64,000 nt of DNA from Argyresthia goedartella (taxonomy: Eukaryota > Arthropoda > Insecta > Lepidoptera > Argyresthiidae). The stretch is from positions 36,720,906 to 36,784,905 of the forward strand of contig OX463818.1 in NCBI GenBank assembly GCA_949825045.1, given 5' to 3'. Shown piece by piece: positions 1 to 10,205 of this stretch. Under the pieces are notes generated by a model. That model worked only from the letters and a program-made list of their open reading frames with translations, had not been told where the DNA came from and did not search any database. Position 1 is the first letter of the stretch; every line of letters starts with the position of its first letter. A program made the position numbers and the translations under genes.

Positions 1-3000
1 ACTCAAAGCCCACTATCAAGCATAATCAAAGATCTGTTAGACAAGAACAGCTCTTTCAAAAAAGTCGTACGAGTATTAGCATGGGTACGCCGCTTCATCA
101 CGAAAAAACAAGACAAGAAAAGCACATCATGGTTAACAGTATCAGAAATACGCAATGCAAAAGAATGCTTGGTAAAATATGCACAAGCTGAAGATTTCCT
201 GAAAGAAATACAAGAGCTGAAAGAAGGAAAACAAGTTTCTTCAAAAAGCAAGATATGCACCCTTAACCCTTTCTTGGATGAAAATCAAATTCTCCGAGTC
301 GGGGGGAGGCTATGGCATGCTCACATTAGCCCCGAAATGAAAAATCCTGCCATTTTAGCACAGAACCATCGCGTTACCGAGCTAATTATAAATCATGCGC
401 ATGAGCTCACGTTACACGGCGGCGCCAGAGTGACTTTAGCATTTACGCGACAAAAATACTGGATTTTGAGTGGCAACAGGACCACCAAAAAATACATACG
501 CCAATGTGTGAAATGCAAAAAACAAAAACCAAACATGAATAAACAGATCATGGGACAGTTGCCCGAGCCAAGAGTGAATCCTTCTCGCCCCTTCAAGCAC
601 ACCGGCGTAGACTTCACCGGGCATGTCCTTTTGAAGGCCAACAAGGGTCGGGGAATCAAGACCTCAAAGGGATATGTAGCTGTGTTCGTGTGCATGACCA
701 CGAAAGCCACCCACTTAGAGCTGGTATCAGACCTGTCCACATCCTCATTCATCGCAGCGCTCCGCAGAATGGCCGCACGGAGAGGAAAGACAGATCATAT
801 TTACTGTGACAATGCCACGAACTTCATCGGAGCAAGCCGAACATTACATGAAGAATATCAAGAGATCCAACAAGTATTCAACGAAGATCTACAAAAAGAA
901 TTAACCGACATGGAAATCAAGTTCCACTTCAACGCACCTTCTTGGCCATCAGCAGGAGGCCTGTGGGAAGCTGCTGTAAAAAGCTTCAAGTTTCACCTTA
1001 AAAGGGTCCTCGGAGAACAGAAGCTTACATATGAAGAGTTCTCGACCCTGCTCTCCCAGATAGAAGCGTGTCTAAACTCCAGGCCATTGTGCGCTTTATC
1101 AGAAGATCCTGAAGATCTCAATTATCTAACACCTTCTCATTTTCTCACAAACGGCCCCACATTGACACTGGTCGAAACAGAAAGAGATTTAAGAACACGC
1201 TGGCAACTCACACAAAAAATCCTACAAGATATCTGGAAACGCTGGCGCGCGGAATACTTGTCCCAGCTGACAGCAAGGTCAAAATGGAGGCAACCCCACA
1301 AAAACATCAGCATCAACGACGTAGTCCTCGTCCACAACGACAACTTGCCGCCAGGCAAGTGGATCATGGGCAGAGTAATTGATCTTCATCCCGGACAAGA
1401 TGAATATGTTCGCGTTGTAACACTGAAAACGAAGAGCGGTTTTATGCGGCGACCCGTAATCAAGCTATCAATACTTACCGGCCATGAAGATGAACCTACA
1501 AACACCGTGAACAAAACAGTATGCGATGAGCAAGAAAATCCCGCAAGCAAGCCGCGGCAAACAAGAAAAAACAAGATTTCCTGTCTAACAACATTATTTA
1601 CTGCACTAATGTTGTTCATAAGCATCATATCAAGTTCCGAATGCAGTCTCAATGTCACCAAGTTCAGAGAAAATCAAGGATTGTATTTTGACAAAGTAGC
1701 GGACATGTCACTTATCAAAGACGAATGGAAACTTGTTGTCTACTACCAAATGCAACCATATTGGCAAGGAAATAAAGCCCTGAGCAAGTACATCAACACA
1801 TTAGAAAAGGCGTGTCTCGCAATGCGAGAACAAGACCATTGTAACGCTATACTATTGCAATTACGTCACGGGTACAACGAACTCCAATACTACAATCAAA
1901 TATTGCAGCATCAGCACGGTAGCGAGCAATCTACACGCCAGACAACAAGGCGCCGGCGACGCGGTCTTATCAACGGGGTGGGATATCTCGCGAACAGTCT
2001 ATTTGGGGTATTAGACGAGAGATTCGCGGAGCAGTACGAAAGTGACATCAACAAACTTCAATCTAATGAGAATCACCTCATACACCTGTGGAAGAACCAA
2101 ACATCAATAATAGAATCCGAAAACAATATTCTGAAACGGACAGAATTTATCATGAAACAACAGTATAAAACAATGCAACAACACCTCATATCATTAGAGG
2201 AAACAATTGATCACTTGAAAAACACCGCGGAAACGAATAACAACCTAAATGACTTCGCAATTGGATCCATCCTAGCAAGCAACGTACTCAACAACTTAAA
2301 AAACCTACAAAATACGTTGTTGGAAACAGTCACCGACACGTATCAGGGACGTTTCAACTTACATCTGCTGACACCGGAACAACTTATCAACCAATTGAGT
2401 ACTATATCAAGCAAGTTGCCCAGAGAAGTATCCCTACCAGTGGAAAATATTCATTCGGATTTAAGAAGACTGTACAATCTTATTAAAGTCAAGACAAGGA
2501 TAACTCAAGAAATCCTCCTGTTTGAGATCAGGATACCTCTCATCGACAGAGAAGTTTACGAAATTCTAAAAATAATTCCGATACCTAAACAACAAGTAAA
2601 CAAGATCATCAGTATCGTTCCAGTGTCAGATTACGTCGCTATGAGCTTGAGAAAAGATACCTTCATACCAATGAGCGAGTTAGACGTCCAAAGTTGCGTC
2701 TCGCACTTGGAAACATACTATTGTTATAGTAAAAAACCAGAGTTTCAGATGAAAAATGACAAAAATTTGTGCGAGTTGGAGAAACAAGAATGCAAAACAA
2801 CAATCAGTCAATGTAAAAATAAATGGCAAGACAGCTACGCTATGAACACGTATGTTTACTTTTGTTGCGAGAAATGCCAAGTTCGCGCAATGTGCGCGGA
2901 TAAGGTTACCACTCACAAGCTGACAAGTACTGGGTTAATAAATATAGGTCATGGTTGTCTAATCAAGACTGACACCTTCACCATTTATCCTCACAAACCT

Positions 3001-3495
3001 CATACAAGCGAGGTCCGACTGTCACCGAGACTGTATACACCCACTATATCTCCAATCAACCACATCATCAATCTGACCATCCCAAGAATAGAAATATCAA
3101 ATAAGACGGAGTTAGATATTTTACAAGAAACGGCAGCTATACAAGATAAGATTGGATATTTGAAAGAACAAGAATCATTACCAGAAAATGTAACCTATCA
3201 TGACGTCCACCATTATGTCATGATCTATGCAGTAGTGTGTGTGATAATGATCGCAGGAGTAATCATGATGATCCGACATATAAGACAAAAAAGCAAACCA
3301 AACAACCGAAACCCGGAAAGCAGCGAGTCACAGATAGATAGAAACGCAACGACTGCGCCCAAGTCCAGACAGGCAATAGCGCCCCCACTTGGATATCAGA
3401 GCAAGAACGCAAGGGAAGTCAGTACATCAAATAAATCCACCAGTCCCGTATTACGAAAGTTCAGTGACATTATGTTCAGTGAAGACTGTGTGTGA
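1..3495 (+). CDS. BEL/Pao pol C-terminus (integrase) fused in frame to F-like envelope
   Basis: Open from base 1 to TGA at 3493-3495 with no internal stop. In order: a short pre-integrase stretch (VLAWVRRFI, about 73-99); an H-H-C-C zinc-binding module ending CVKCKK (about 370-525); an rve integrase core with D in GVDF (about 604-615), D in YCDNATNF (about 802-825) and E in GLWEAAVK (about 958-982); a Pao C-terminal DUF5641-like region (about 1230-1475). A hydrophobic stretch near 1582-1640 resembles a signal peptide. Five arginines at 1948-1962 form a furin-type site, followed by a glycine-rich hydrophobic segment (GLINGVGYLANS) like the fusion peptide of baculovirus F/errantivirus envelopes. 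A membrane anchor lies near 3214-3285, followed by a basic tail. Integrase inserts cDNA; the envelope would mediate membrane fusion. Pol and env share one uninterrupted frame, so a protease site, internal initiation or splicing would be needed to separate them. Domain identities are sure; activity is unknown. Confidence 0.88.
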   Translation, partial: TQSPLSSIIKDLLDKNSSFKKVVRVLAWVRRFITKKQDKKSTSWLTVSEIRNAKECLVKYAQAEDFLKEIQELKEGKQVSSKSKICTLNPFLDENQILRVGGRLWHAHISPEMKNPAILAQNHRVTELIINHAHELTLHGGARVTLAFTRQKYWILSGNRTTKKYIRQCVKCKKQKPNMNKQIMGQLPEPRVNPSRPFKHTGVDFTGHVLLKANKGRGIKTSKGYVAVFVCMTTKATHLELVSDLSTSSFIAALRRMAARRGKTDHIYCDNATNFIGASRTLHEEYQEIQQVFNEDLQKELTDMEIKFHFNAPSWPSAGGLWEAAVKSFKFHLKRVLGEQKLTYEEFSTLLSQIEACLNSRPLCALSEDPEDLNYLTPSHFLTNGPTLTLVETERDLRTRWQLTQKILQDIWKRWRAEYLSQLTARSKWRQPHKNISINDVVLVHNDNLPPGKWIMGRVIDLHPGQDEYVRVVTLKTKSGFMRRPVIKLSILTGHEDEPTNTVNKTVCDEQENPASKPRQTRKNKISCLTTLFTALMLFISIISSSECSLNVTKFRENQGLYFDKVADMSLIKDEWKLVVYYQMQPYWQGNKALSKYINTLEKACLAMREQDHCNAILLQLRHGYNELQYYNQILQHQHGSEQSTRQTTRRRRRGLINGVGYLANSLFGVLDERFAEQYESDINKLQSNENHLIHLWKNQTSIIESENNILKRTEFIMKQQYKTMQQHLISLEETIDHLKNTAETNNNLNDFAIGSILASNVLNNLKNLQNTLLETVTDTYQGRFNLHLLTPEQLINQLSTISSKLPREVSLPVENIHSDLRRLYNLIKVKTRITQEILLFEIRIPLIDREVYEILKIIPIPKQQVNKIISIVPVSDYVAMSLRKDTFIPMSELDVQSCVSHLETYYCYSKKPEFQMKNDKNLCELEKQECKTTISQCKNKWQDSYAMNTYVYFCCEKCQVRAMCADKVTTHKLTSTGLINIGHGCLIKTDTFTIYPHKPHTSEVRLSPRLYTPTISPINHIINLTIPRIEISNKTELDILQETAAIQDKIGYLKEQESLPENVTYHDVHHYVMIYAVVCVIMIAGVIMMIRHIRQKSKPNNRNPESSESQIDRNATTAPKSRQAIAPPLGYQSKNAREVSTSNKSTSPVLRKFSDIMFSEDCV

Positions 3496-3668
3496 TTTTT
3501 AGTTTATTTAAGTACTTATTTTTAGTTTTAACATGCTATGTAACAATTCATGTATCATTTATTTTGTTTATTTTCTCCCTCGGGAATATGTACGATTTAG
3601 CAATCGCACAATGTGCACACTCTGCCAATTTACCTAACAAGTCAGTGTCACGATATAACAAGGTGGAG

Positions 3669-4154
3669 TGCGCTCGTGTGCATTAGCGCAATTAAATCAA
3701 TTTACGTAAATCGGCCGTTTTACTAAAAAATCATCATCAATATATCAACAAAAGCTGTAGTGTCTACCAAGAGATCCTACACATAAAATACTTAATTAAA
3801 CAACTTATATTGTAATAGAACCTTAGCAAGTATTCACTCGTCTCAAACATAGGCGAAAATTTGTTATTGGCTTAGACATAAGCATTTATCTGTACTTAAG
3901 TGATAAAAATAATTGTAAGTTTTCCAAATTTAATTAAAAAAATAAAATAAAAAAATATATTAGTTACATGGTTTAGAATTAGGATGCTATTGAATTGTAG
4001 TATGGTTTTCATACTCTATTTAAGGAAACTGTAGGTCTATAATTCTTATTACCGTATATTGTAACAATGTATTATATAAGAGACCGTTTGTTTCTAAATA
4101 AAGATAAATAAAATAAAAATAAACATGTTTCTACGCTATACGGGTCCAAAAACA
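3669..4154 (+). repeat. putative 3' LTR of the BEL/Pao element
   Basis: A purine-rich stretch (aaggtggag, 3660-3668) precedes TGCGCTCG at 3669, a plausible polypurine tract and LTR start. TATATAA (4073-4079) and AATAAA (4097-4102) follow in the order expected for U3 and R. The right end is placed at CA 4153-4154. Without the 5' LTR both boundaries are guesses. Confidence 0.4.
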
Positions 4155-4278
4155 TAACCTTGCGGTACCCCTATTGGAATATGCGAGATAGTGAATCACG
4201 ACGCTATCAAAACGTGTCGGAGTAATGTAATCTACTCTTCGTCATGGGTGATCGACTTAATCCTTCTTGTGCCCGCAG

Positions 4279-6470
4279 ACGCATCGAGGTGGTCTTCAGC
4301 GCGGACTGCACGCTGTCGGTGGTGCGGCGCTCGCTGACGTTGCTGACGTCACGTGGCGTCGCCGGCTTCGTGCTGGGCGGCGGCGTACCCGCGCGCTTGC
4401 TGGCCGAGTGCAGCGCGCGCACACCGCCGCCGCCGCATGCCGCACGTGCGCGCCTCGCCGCCGCCGCCGCCGCGCTGCTGCTGTGCGCCGCCGCGCTGGC
4501 CGCCGCCGCGCTCGACGCCGAGCACGTGCTGCGTCGCGCGCGCCACCAGCTGCAGCGCGACCGCCTGCCTGGCGCGCGCGCGCCGCTCGACCTTCGCGCA
4601 CTCAACGCGCCGGCGTCCGCAGCACCGCACGCCGCACCGCCCGCGCCCGCCGCCGCGCCCACGCCCGCGCCGCCGCCCGCCGTCAAGCGGAAGCGCGCCA
4701 AGAAGACTCACGACAAGAAGGACCTGTTCGAGTGGAAGCTGAGCGCCGAGAACTTAGAAACGGACGCGACGAAAGCGCTCATCGAGGACGACTCGTCGCG
4801 CTCGAGCACCGAGGAGTCGGAGCCGACCGAGCCGGCGCCGGACGAGCCTGAGCCGGAGTACGGCGCCGAGCGCGGGCACGAGCACGAGCAGGTGGCCGAG
4901 CAGGAGCACGACCTGCTGCCGGGCGGCGAGCATCGCCCCGTCGCCGGCGACAATTACCCGGGGCGGCGGGCCAGCGCCGACGAAGACCACGAGGACGTCG
5001 CCTCCGTCGGCACCGACTCCACCGACGCCGACGAGCGCGAGCGCGAGCCCACGCCCCCCGCCGCCGGGGACTCGCCCCTGACCGCGCCGGCGCCGCGAGC
5101 CATCCGCGCGCGCCGCGACCTCACCACGCCCACGCGGCGCCACGACGCCGCCGCCGCCGCGGGGCCGCGCGCCGAGCGGCACGACGACACGCCGCGCCCC
5201 AGACCGCCGATCCCCGCCGCAGCCACCACCGCCACTGCCGCCGCCAGCAAGAACCACGCCAAGCGGGACAAGCCGCCGAGCAAGCGCGGCCGCACCGAGC
5301 GCGTGCCCGCCGCAGCCCGCCCCGACCCCGCGCCCGCCAGCGACGCGCGGCGCTCGCCCGGGGCGGCGGCGCCCGGCGCCTGCCTGAGCGGAGTGCGGCG
5401 CGGCGCCACCTTCAGCTCGGTGGTGGCGGCGCCGCGCACGGAGCCGGCGCCGCCGCCGCCGCCGCAGTACCGCGCCGAGCCGCCGGCGCCGCGCCTCGCG
5501 CCCATCGGCTCGGACGTGCGGCGCCGCGAGCCGCCGCCGCCGCCGCCGCCCGCCGGTGCCGACAACAGCCTGTTCTACTTCAACGGCGACTGCGCGGCGG
5601 CGGCCGAGCGCGCCGTCAGCTCGCACGCGCACGACCAGTGGGACGCGCACCACGCGCACGCGCACGCGCACAACAGCACTGCACAGCACGGCGGATACGT
5701 TGGTGAGTACCTTTCCGATCACTGGCTGTTCGAGATTCCCCCAGGGCAGGAGACCGAGCCGCGGGCCCATACTCAGCCGTGAACCAAATAACCACCGTGA
5801 GGGATTTTCGACGTTAATGAGATCCAGCCGCTCAGCTCTGACCTCGTGATTGCCTTTAGCCAATCTTAGAATACCGAACAGCTCTCACGATACTAATATT
5901 GTTCAAAACAAAATATTGTTCTGCCCTTCGCAGCACCGACTTTCGGCGAACAAAACTCGCATTTAGATGGTAGATAGCCTATCCAAACTCTCTGCCAAAA
6001 ACAGTGCGGAAGGTATCAATATTTTTTTCTATATCACAATGACGTTTTTAAAGGTGCGTTCAGAAACTGCTTTGACGGCGCGAACCGAATCGATTACTAT
6101 GCTTGGTCCCAAACACGCAATAACTTGAATTGCAAAATCCCTCGATACTCGAGATTCGACTTGAGATTATTGTCGCTGCGGATAGACTTCTCTGGCTGAT
6201 GCAGTCTGCTTGCCCGCAGACGAGAGCGGCGTGATGTACAACTCGGAGCTGGCGGCGTCGCTGTGGGGCGGCGCGGGCGCGGGCGCGGGCTGGGGCGGCT
6301 GGGGCGGCTACGCGCTGCGGCCGCCACCGGGTTTCGCCGCCCCTGCCGCCCGCCCGCCCGCCGCGCCCGCCGCCCGCGAGTACGACCCCTTCCGCTCGCT
6401 GGCCGCGCTGTGGGCGCCCGAGGGGCTGCAGCCGCCGCGGCGCCGCGACGACGACACCTACACGCACTAG
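4279..6470 (+). CDS. C-terminal exons of a TMEM131/TMEM131L-like membrane protein
   Basis: Two exons: 4279-5702 and 6220-6470. The first follows a pyrimidine tract and CCCGCAG (AG 4277-4278). It ends at 5702 before GTGAGT. The second follows TTGCCCGCAG (AG 6218-6219). The phases match: the single base left at 5702 plus AC gives Asp, and the frame runs on to TAG at 6468-6470. The protein has a short lumenal-type end (FVLGGGVPARLLAEC), a hydrophobic alanine/leucine membrane segment (about 4441-4510), the stretch DAEHVLRRAR, and a long disordered cytoplasmic tail rich in acidic, proline and alanine runs with a basic KRKRAKK patch. It ends with tryptophan/glycine motifs and YDPFRSLAALW. The membrane segment followed by a (D/Q)A(E/Q)xxL motif and a long tail recalls animal TMEM131, a PapD-like protein implicated in collagen secretion. 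That match is from memory. Upstream exons lie outside the window. GC content is far above that of the surroundings. Confidence 0.6.
5703..6219 (+). other. last intron of the TMEM131-like gene
   Basis: GTGAGT donor at 5703-5708 and a CAG acceptor ending at 6219. It is AT-rich relative to both flanking exons, and the exon phases agree across it. No element or RNA gene was seen inside. Confidence 0.75.
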
Positions 6471-6744
6471 GCGACACGAGCGACTCCACCCGGACCCGGA
6501 CCCGGACCGTAGCCGGCACGCTGCCCGCGAGCCTCGGCGTGCGGCGGCGCGCTAGTCAACGTTCACACTGCGCCGCCCGCGCATGCGAGACTGTCCCGGC
6601 GGCAGATCTCCACAACGATGAACAAAACAGACCAGTCTGATTTCTTGATTTACTTTTGTCCCGCCTCTTAACATTTTTTTTTATTAAACCGAACCTTACT
6701 TGTGTTTCTGTTTTTCATTTATAGTTCAGTCAATATTAACACAA
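6471..6744 (+). other. 3' UTR of the TMEM131-like gene
   Basis: Follows TAG at 6470. GC-rich at first, then AT-rich. ATTAAA at 6683-6688 is the only candidate polyadenylation signal, and the transcript probably ends shortly after it. Confidence 0.45.
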
Positions 6745-6960
6745 AAAAGGCAAACATCGCAAACGCGCATGTAACTAAGATTTTTTATATGTTGTTAGGT
6801 CCCTTTAGAGTAGTTAACAATCAAGTTTGCAGCCCTGAAAACACTGTGCTACCCCCTGGTGTTCGAAAAACTGCGAAATTTTGGCACTTGTTTCAGTATT
6901 TTCGAAAAAACTACCCTAAGGAAGCGTTTTGGTGGCAAAAAGCCAGGGTGGGGTGACTCG
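6745..6960 (+). repeat. dispersed repeat copy (partner at 21065-21290)
   Basis: Shares stretches such as catcgcaaacgcgcatgta and atatgttgttaggt with the reverse complement of 21065-21290, and continues with matching blocks around a tttggcacttgtttc motif. About 200 bp are alignable with many substitutions, so both are old copies of one family. No coding potential recognised. Confidence 0.7.
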
Positions 6961-7006
6961 TGGTCGGGGAATATCAAGCAGTGTGCTGGCCCGCTAGTGA
7001 ATAGGG

Positions 7007-7532
7007 ATGGTCTCCATGCTCAATATTTGCGAGGAGGTGGAAAGTTCCACTGGAACTGCGACTGTAAGAGACACTGCAGACACCGAAAAATTTAAAATCT
7101 GGTTTAACACACACCCTCCATTCCCAGTCACAGACCGCCTAGTTGCCATCCACAGGGGAATCGTCGGAGGCCCTAATACCAACTGTCACTTGGCACAAGA
7201 ACTGAGAGCGGAAGATGTGAAACAAATTGGCAAAGTGACTTTTTAACGAAAGGACAAAGTGAAGACATTGGCATCACTCACCGCCTCTGTGAAAGTGTTC
7301 AACAAGAGAGTTGATGATGATCCCAATACCGTATTCCAAAGAGTGCGTCGGAATACTATCAGATGAACAATTGAAGCAGCATTTTGCGTATGAGCTTGCA
7401 CCGTGTCCCTTATCCTTGTTCACTGAAGAAGGAATGCGCAATGGCACGAAATGTTCCTTCTACACAGCATTTACACCACTTACTGAAATCATCCCATCTT
7501 CAGTGGTCACACTTAAACCTGCAAAGGATTGA
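7007..7532 (+). pseudogene. broken ORF of unrecognised repeat-derived protein
   Basis: Two ORF pieces in different frames (7007-7246 and 7311-7532) read like one protein: FKIWFNTHPPFP... and then QLKQHFAYELAPCPLSLF...GMRNGTKCSFY. The style, with an ELAPxPxxLF motif near the end of a frameshifted frame, resembles C-termini of repetitive insect ORFs. I cannot name the family. At least one frameshift lies between 7246 and 7311, so no intact product is expected. Confidence 0.4.
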
Positions 7533-8064
7533 GTGACCACCTATTAATTTTAAGAAGTTACTGTATTTTTCTTGAATAAAATTAAAATAAAAGGAAACAC
7601 TGTTCACAGTGGTCGATGGTGGCCGTCCGATTAACTAGGACCAAATATCAAAATGTCATCTTACCACCTTGGCCAAATTTCAATTCGACTTAGTCCCAAA
7701 ATGCCTGAAATCCATAATGACTGAATTGCCAAATGTCTAAATTTAAAATGCATCGTGGTGTACAGAGTTGCACCTAAACCTACTACATTTTGAAGGGAAA
7801 AAACGCTATATACGTAATCGGTCAAATGAGACATTAAAAAAACTGAAGTAACTTCTGACAACTTAAATAAAATCTAATACTAACATTTTTTAAACGTACT
7901 ACGTATATGAACGTTTTCTTATAGTTATAAGATTAAAAAAAATTATATGGGCGTTATCGCACCATTTCTGAGCTCGGTTGGTTGTTTGGCATATATCGTC
8001 AAAAAAAAAAAACATATTTTCTTCTGCTGGTTGAACTAAATAATGCACATTTTAAACGCGTTTC
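7533..8064. other. AT-rich stretch without a recognised feature
   Basis: An AATAAA-like sequence near 7575 follows the broken ORF. The rest is AT-rich noncoding sequence. I saw no terminal repeats that would tie it to the MULE fragment on its right. Confidence 0.5.
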
Positions 8065-8950
8065 TTAATATCTCGCTTCGTTCCTTAATTTATGAAGAAA
8101 GCGCACCAATGTCGGCTTGTGTGGCATACGCACCTTGTTACGCCTGTGCCACCCTTCCACCGCATCGTTGCTTCTCCGCCTATCGTCAGCACAACTTATT
8201 GACAAACTGACCGGTTTAAGCTTTTGCATATAAGTTATAAATTTTGTTGCATCTTCTGAATCCGGAAACGAATTTAAAATGCGATTCCAACAAGGACCAA
8301 TTTCTTCCAAGGAAAAATGAGATTGTTGCACAACTTTACGATATTGCGGCCGACTCTGGTAAAATCTGCTCCTGTGATGTTTGCTTTCTTCCAAATTGCA
8401 CGGTTGTAGTGATAGTAGCACCCACTTATATAACAATTTGGGAACACTTCCCTCACTGCATTAATTTGTGCTATCTCGTATTGTCACGTTTATATTTGTC
8501 AATTTGTACATTCATTTCATCACGTAGTAACGTAAATAATCTTTTGTACGTGTTCGCACTTTTGTTTGGCAAAAGCACATAAATAACCGGTACGACGTTT
8601 GTCCTTTTGATATCAGTGCCGATATTAACGTGGACGGTAAATAATTGATAAAATGGTTTAGGTACCAGTTTGAAAGTCCCATCGCCAAAGAACTGCAATT
8701 TCTTTTCTTTTGAATTCTTTACATATTTTTGGGATATCAAAGATAAAAATACTAACTTCTCCTCTTCTCCATCTTCTATGCAGAGAAAAATTTCGGACAA
8801 AACTGTAGGTACCCGAACATCTTTTAGGCGTGAACATTTTCTTTTGTAAGTATTTTTGTCTAGCTCTGTATAAAGAGTTATTTTTTTCCTCCAACGAAAA
8901 TAATACGGAATCTTGATTTTATTCCTCGAATTTAGCAACGGTTTTATCAT
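8065..8950 (-). pseudogene. MULE-type (Mutator-like) transposase remnant
   Basis: Read on the minus strand from 8950: FFGDGTFKLVPKPFYQLF (the first catalytic aspartate block of the MULE domain), then PVIYVLLPNKSANTYKRLF. After a frame break comes VFPNCYISGCYYHYNRAIW, the CxxH block. After another comes NDAVEGWHRRNKVRM, the conserved C-terminal helix seen in arthropod MULE proteins. These pieces occupy three frames (8471-8950, 8274-8456, 8065-8436), so the gene is dead. No FLYWCH or other DNA-binding domain and no terminal repeats were found. A functional protein would cut and paste DNA through a DDE active site. Confidence 0.75.
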
Positions 8951-9317
8951 AGACTTTATCTACTCTGATACTACAATACAAAGATTATAAAAATGAAATC
9001 AAAACTCTTATGACAAACATTACGCACAGGCCAAAAAAAAGTTTTATTACGATACAGATTTTGTATGGACACCTATATCATTAAATAACTTTTTAATCAT
9101 AACGATACACCTATACAATCCCAGCTGGACCAAGAAGGTTGAACATGTACTTTAAAAAAGGTAGTGCGTCCGCAGCCGGCGCCGGCCGCCGATTCGGAAT
9201 AAAAAAATATAAACACGCATGCGCAATCGATGTTTGCGCCTTGGCGCCAACATTTTACATTTAAATTAAACAAAGTTTGGTTTTGTTTGTAAAATAAATT
9301 AGTTTATGTGTAAAAGC
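8951..9317. other. noncoding stretch before the 9318 ORF
   Basis: Nothing definite. A GC-rich patch (gcagccggcgccggccgccg, about 9173-9192) and a CGCATGCGC palindrome (about 9217) lie 100-150 bp upstream of an ATG at 9318. They could be promoter remains of the ORF that starts there. Confidence 0.3.
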
Positions 9318-9412
9318 ATGTCTGAAAGCGAGGATAGTGGTAATGGTACACCACCAGACATTCTGGAAGCTGCGTTAAACATGACCATGAACCTGTTACT
9401 GGCGAAATCTAG
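9318..9412 (+). pseudogene. possible first exon of the CXC-domain repeat gene
   Basis: ATG at 9318 opens MSESEDSGNGTPPDILEAA and ends LLLAKSR before GTATAC (9413). The acidic N-terminus with a (L/P)AKSR ending resembles N-termini of repetitive insect ORFs related to tyrosine-recombinase-like proteins. Whether it belongs with the CXC-domain ORF 220 bp downstream is inference. The sequence between them has no recognised coding content. Confidence 0.3.
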
Positions 9413-10205
9413 GTATACTACTATTTTTCTCCCATTGTATTGCACACATCTTTCTTGCATTGACATTATAATATCGCGTTCATTCTCTTCATGGTGCGAC
9501 TTGCAAACATTTCCGGTTGGTTTCCTTAGAATCGCGATTTTGTCAACATTCAACTTAAGAGATGCATTGCAATCAACATATCATTCTTGGAGGACCCCCG
9601 AAGTGTAAAAATGGTTAGGGGTTGACCAAAACCCGTGTGGCTGGGGATGGGCGACCAGCGAACAAGGTCTTATGCCTCTAACAATGTGGGCAGAGCTTGC
9701 TCCTCAGACCCTGTTTAAAATGGTGGCTTGCAAATGCAAAAAATGTTGCTTAGGGTATTGCACTTGCAGAAAGGCTGGGCTTAAGTGCTCTATCCTATGT
9801 TCCTTTTGCCACGGGCGAAATTAGAACAACGCCATCCCTATCGACCTCGACGAGGAGGACGATGATGTGGACGACCCAACACCATACGTGGAGCGCACTA
9901 TAAGTTTCCGGAATGAATATGAAAAAATACTATTAAAGGTACAAAATTAATTTATTGTTTTTCAAAATAATCTCCCTTGGCGTCTATGCACTTTTTCATT
10001 CGATGAAACCAGTTTTGAAAACTTTTGTGCCACTCCTCTGTGGTGACCTCTGAAACGTGTTTTTCATACTCCTCGACAGCCTCTTCTGGTGATGAAAATC
10101 GTTGACCGCGTAATTGGTTCTTGATTTTTGGGAACAGAAAAAAGTCACAAGGTGCCAGGTCGGGACAAATGTGCAAATGTTTCCATACAACGATTTTGCA
10201 ACACT

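Larger units (their letters stand above)
1..4154 (+). mobile_element. BEL/Pao LTR retrotransposon with envelope, 3' part
   Basis: The reading frame is already open at base 1, so the 5' LTR, gag, protease and RT lie outside the window. What remains is integrase, a Pao-type C-terminal domain, an envelope-like protein and a putative 3' LTR. A TATATAA box (4073-4079) and AATAAA (4097-4102) lie downstream of the ORF. The element is on the same strand as the host exons that start at 4279, so it probably sits in an intron of that gene. The right end near 4154 (...AACA) is an estimate, because the matching 5' LTR is not visible. Confidence 0.85.

Noticed and set aside
4267..6640. Many long overlapping ORFs on both strands in the GC-rich exons (for example 4754-5863 minus, 369 codons)
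   Set aside because: High GC removes stop codons in every frame. Only the frame that ends at the splice donor 5702 and continues from 6220 is supported by splice phases and domain order.
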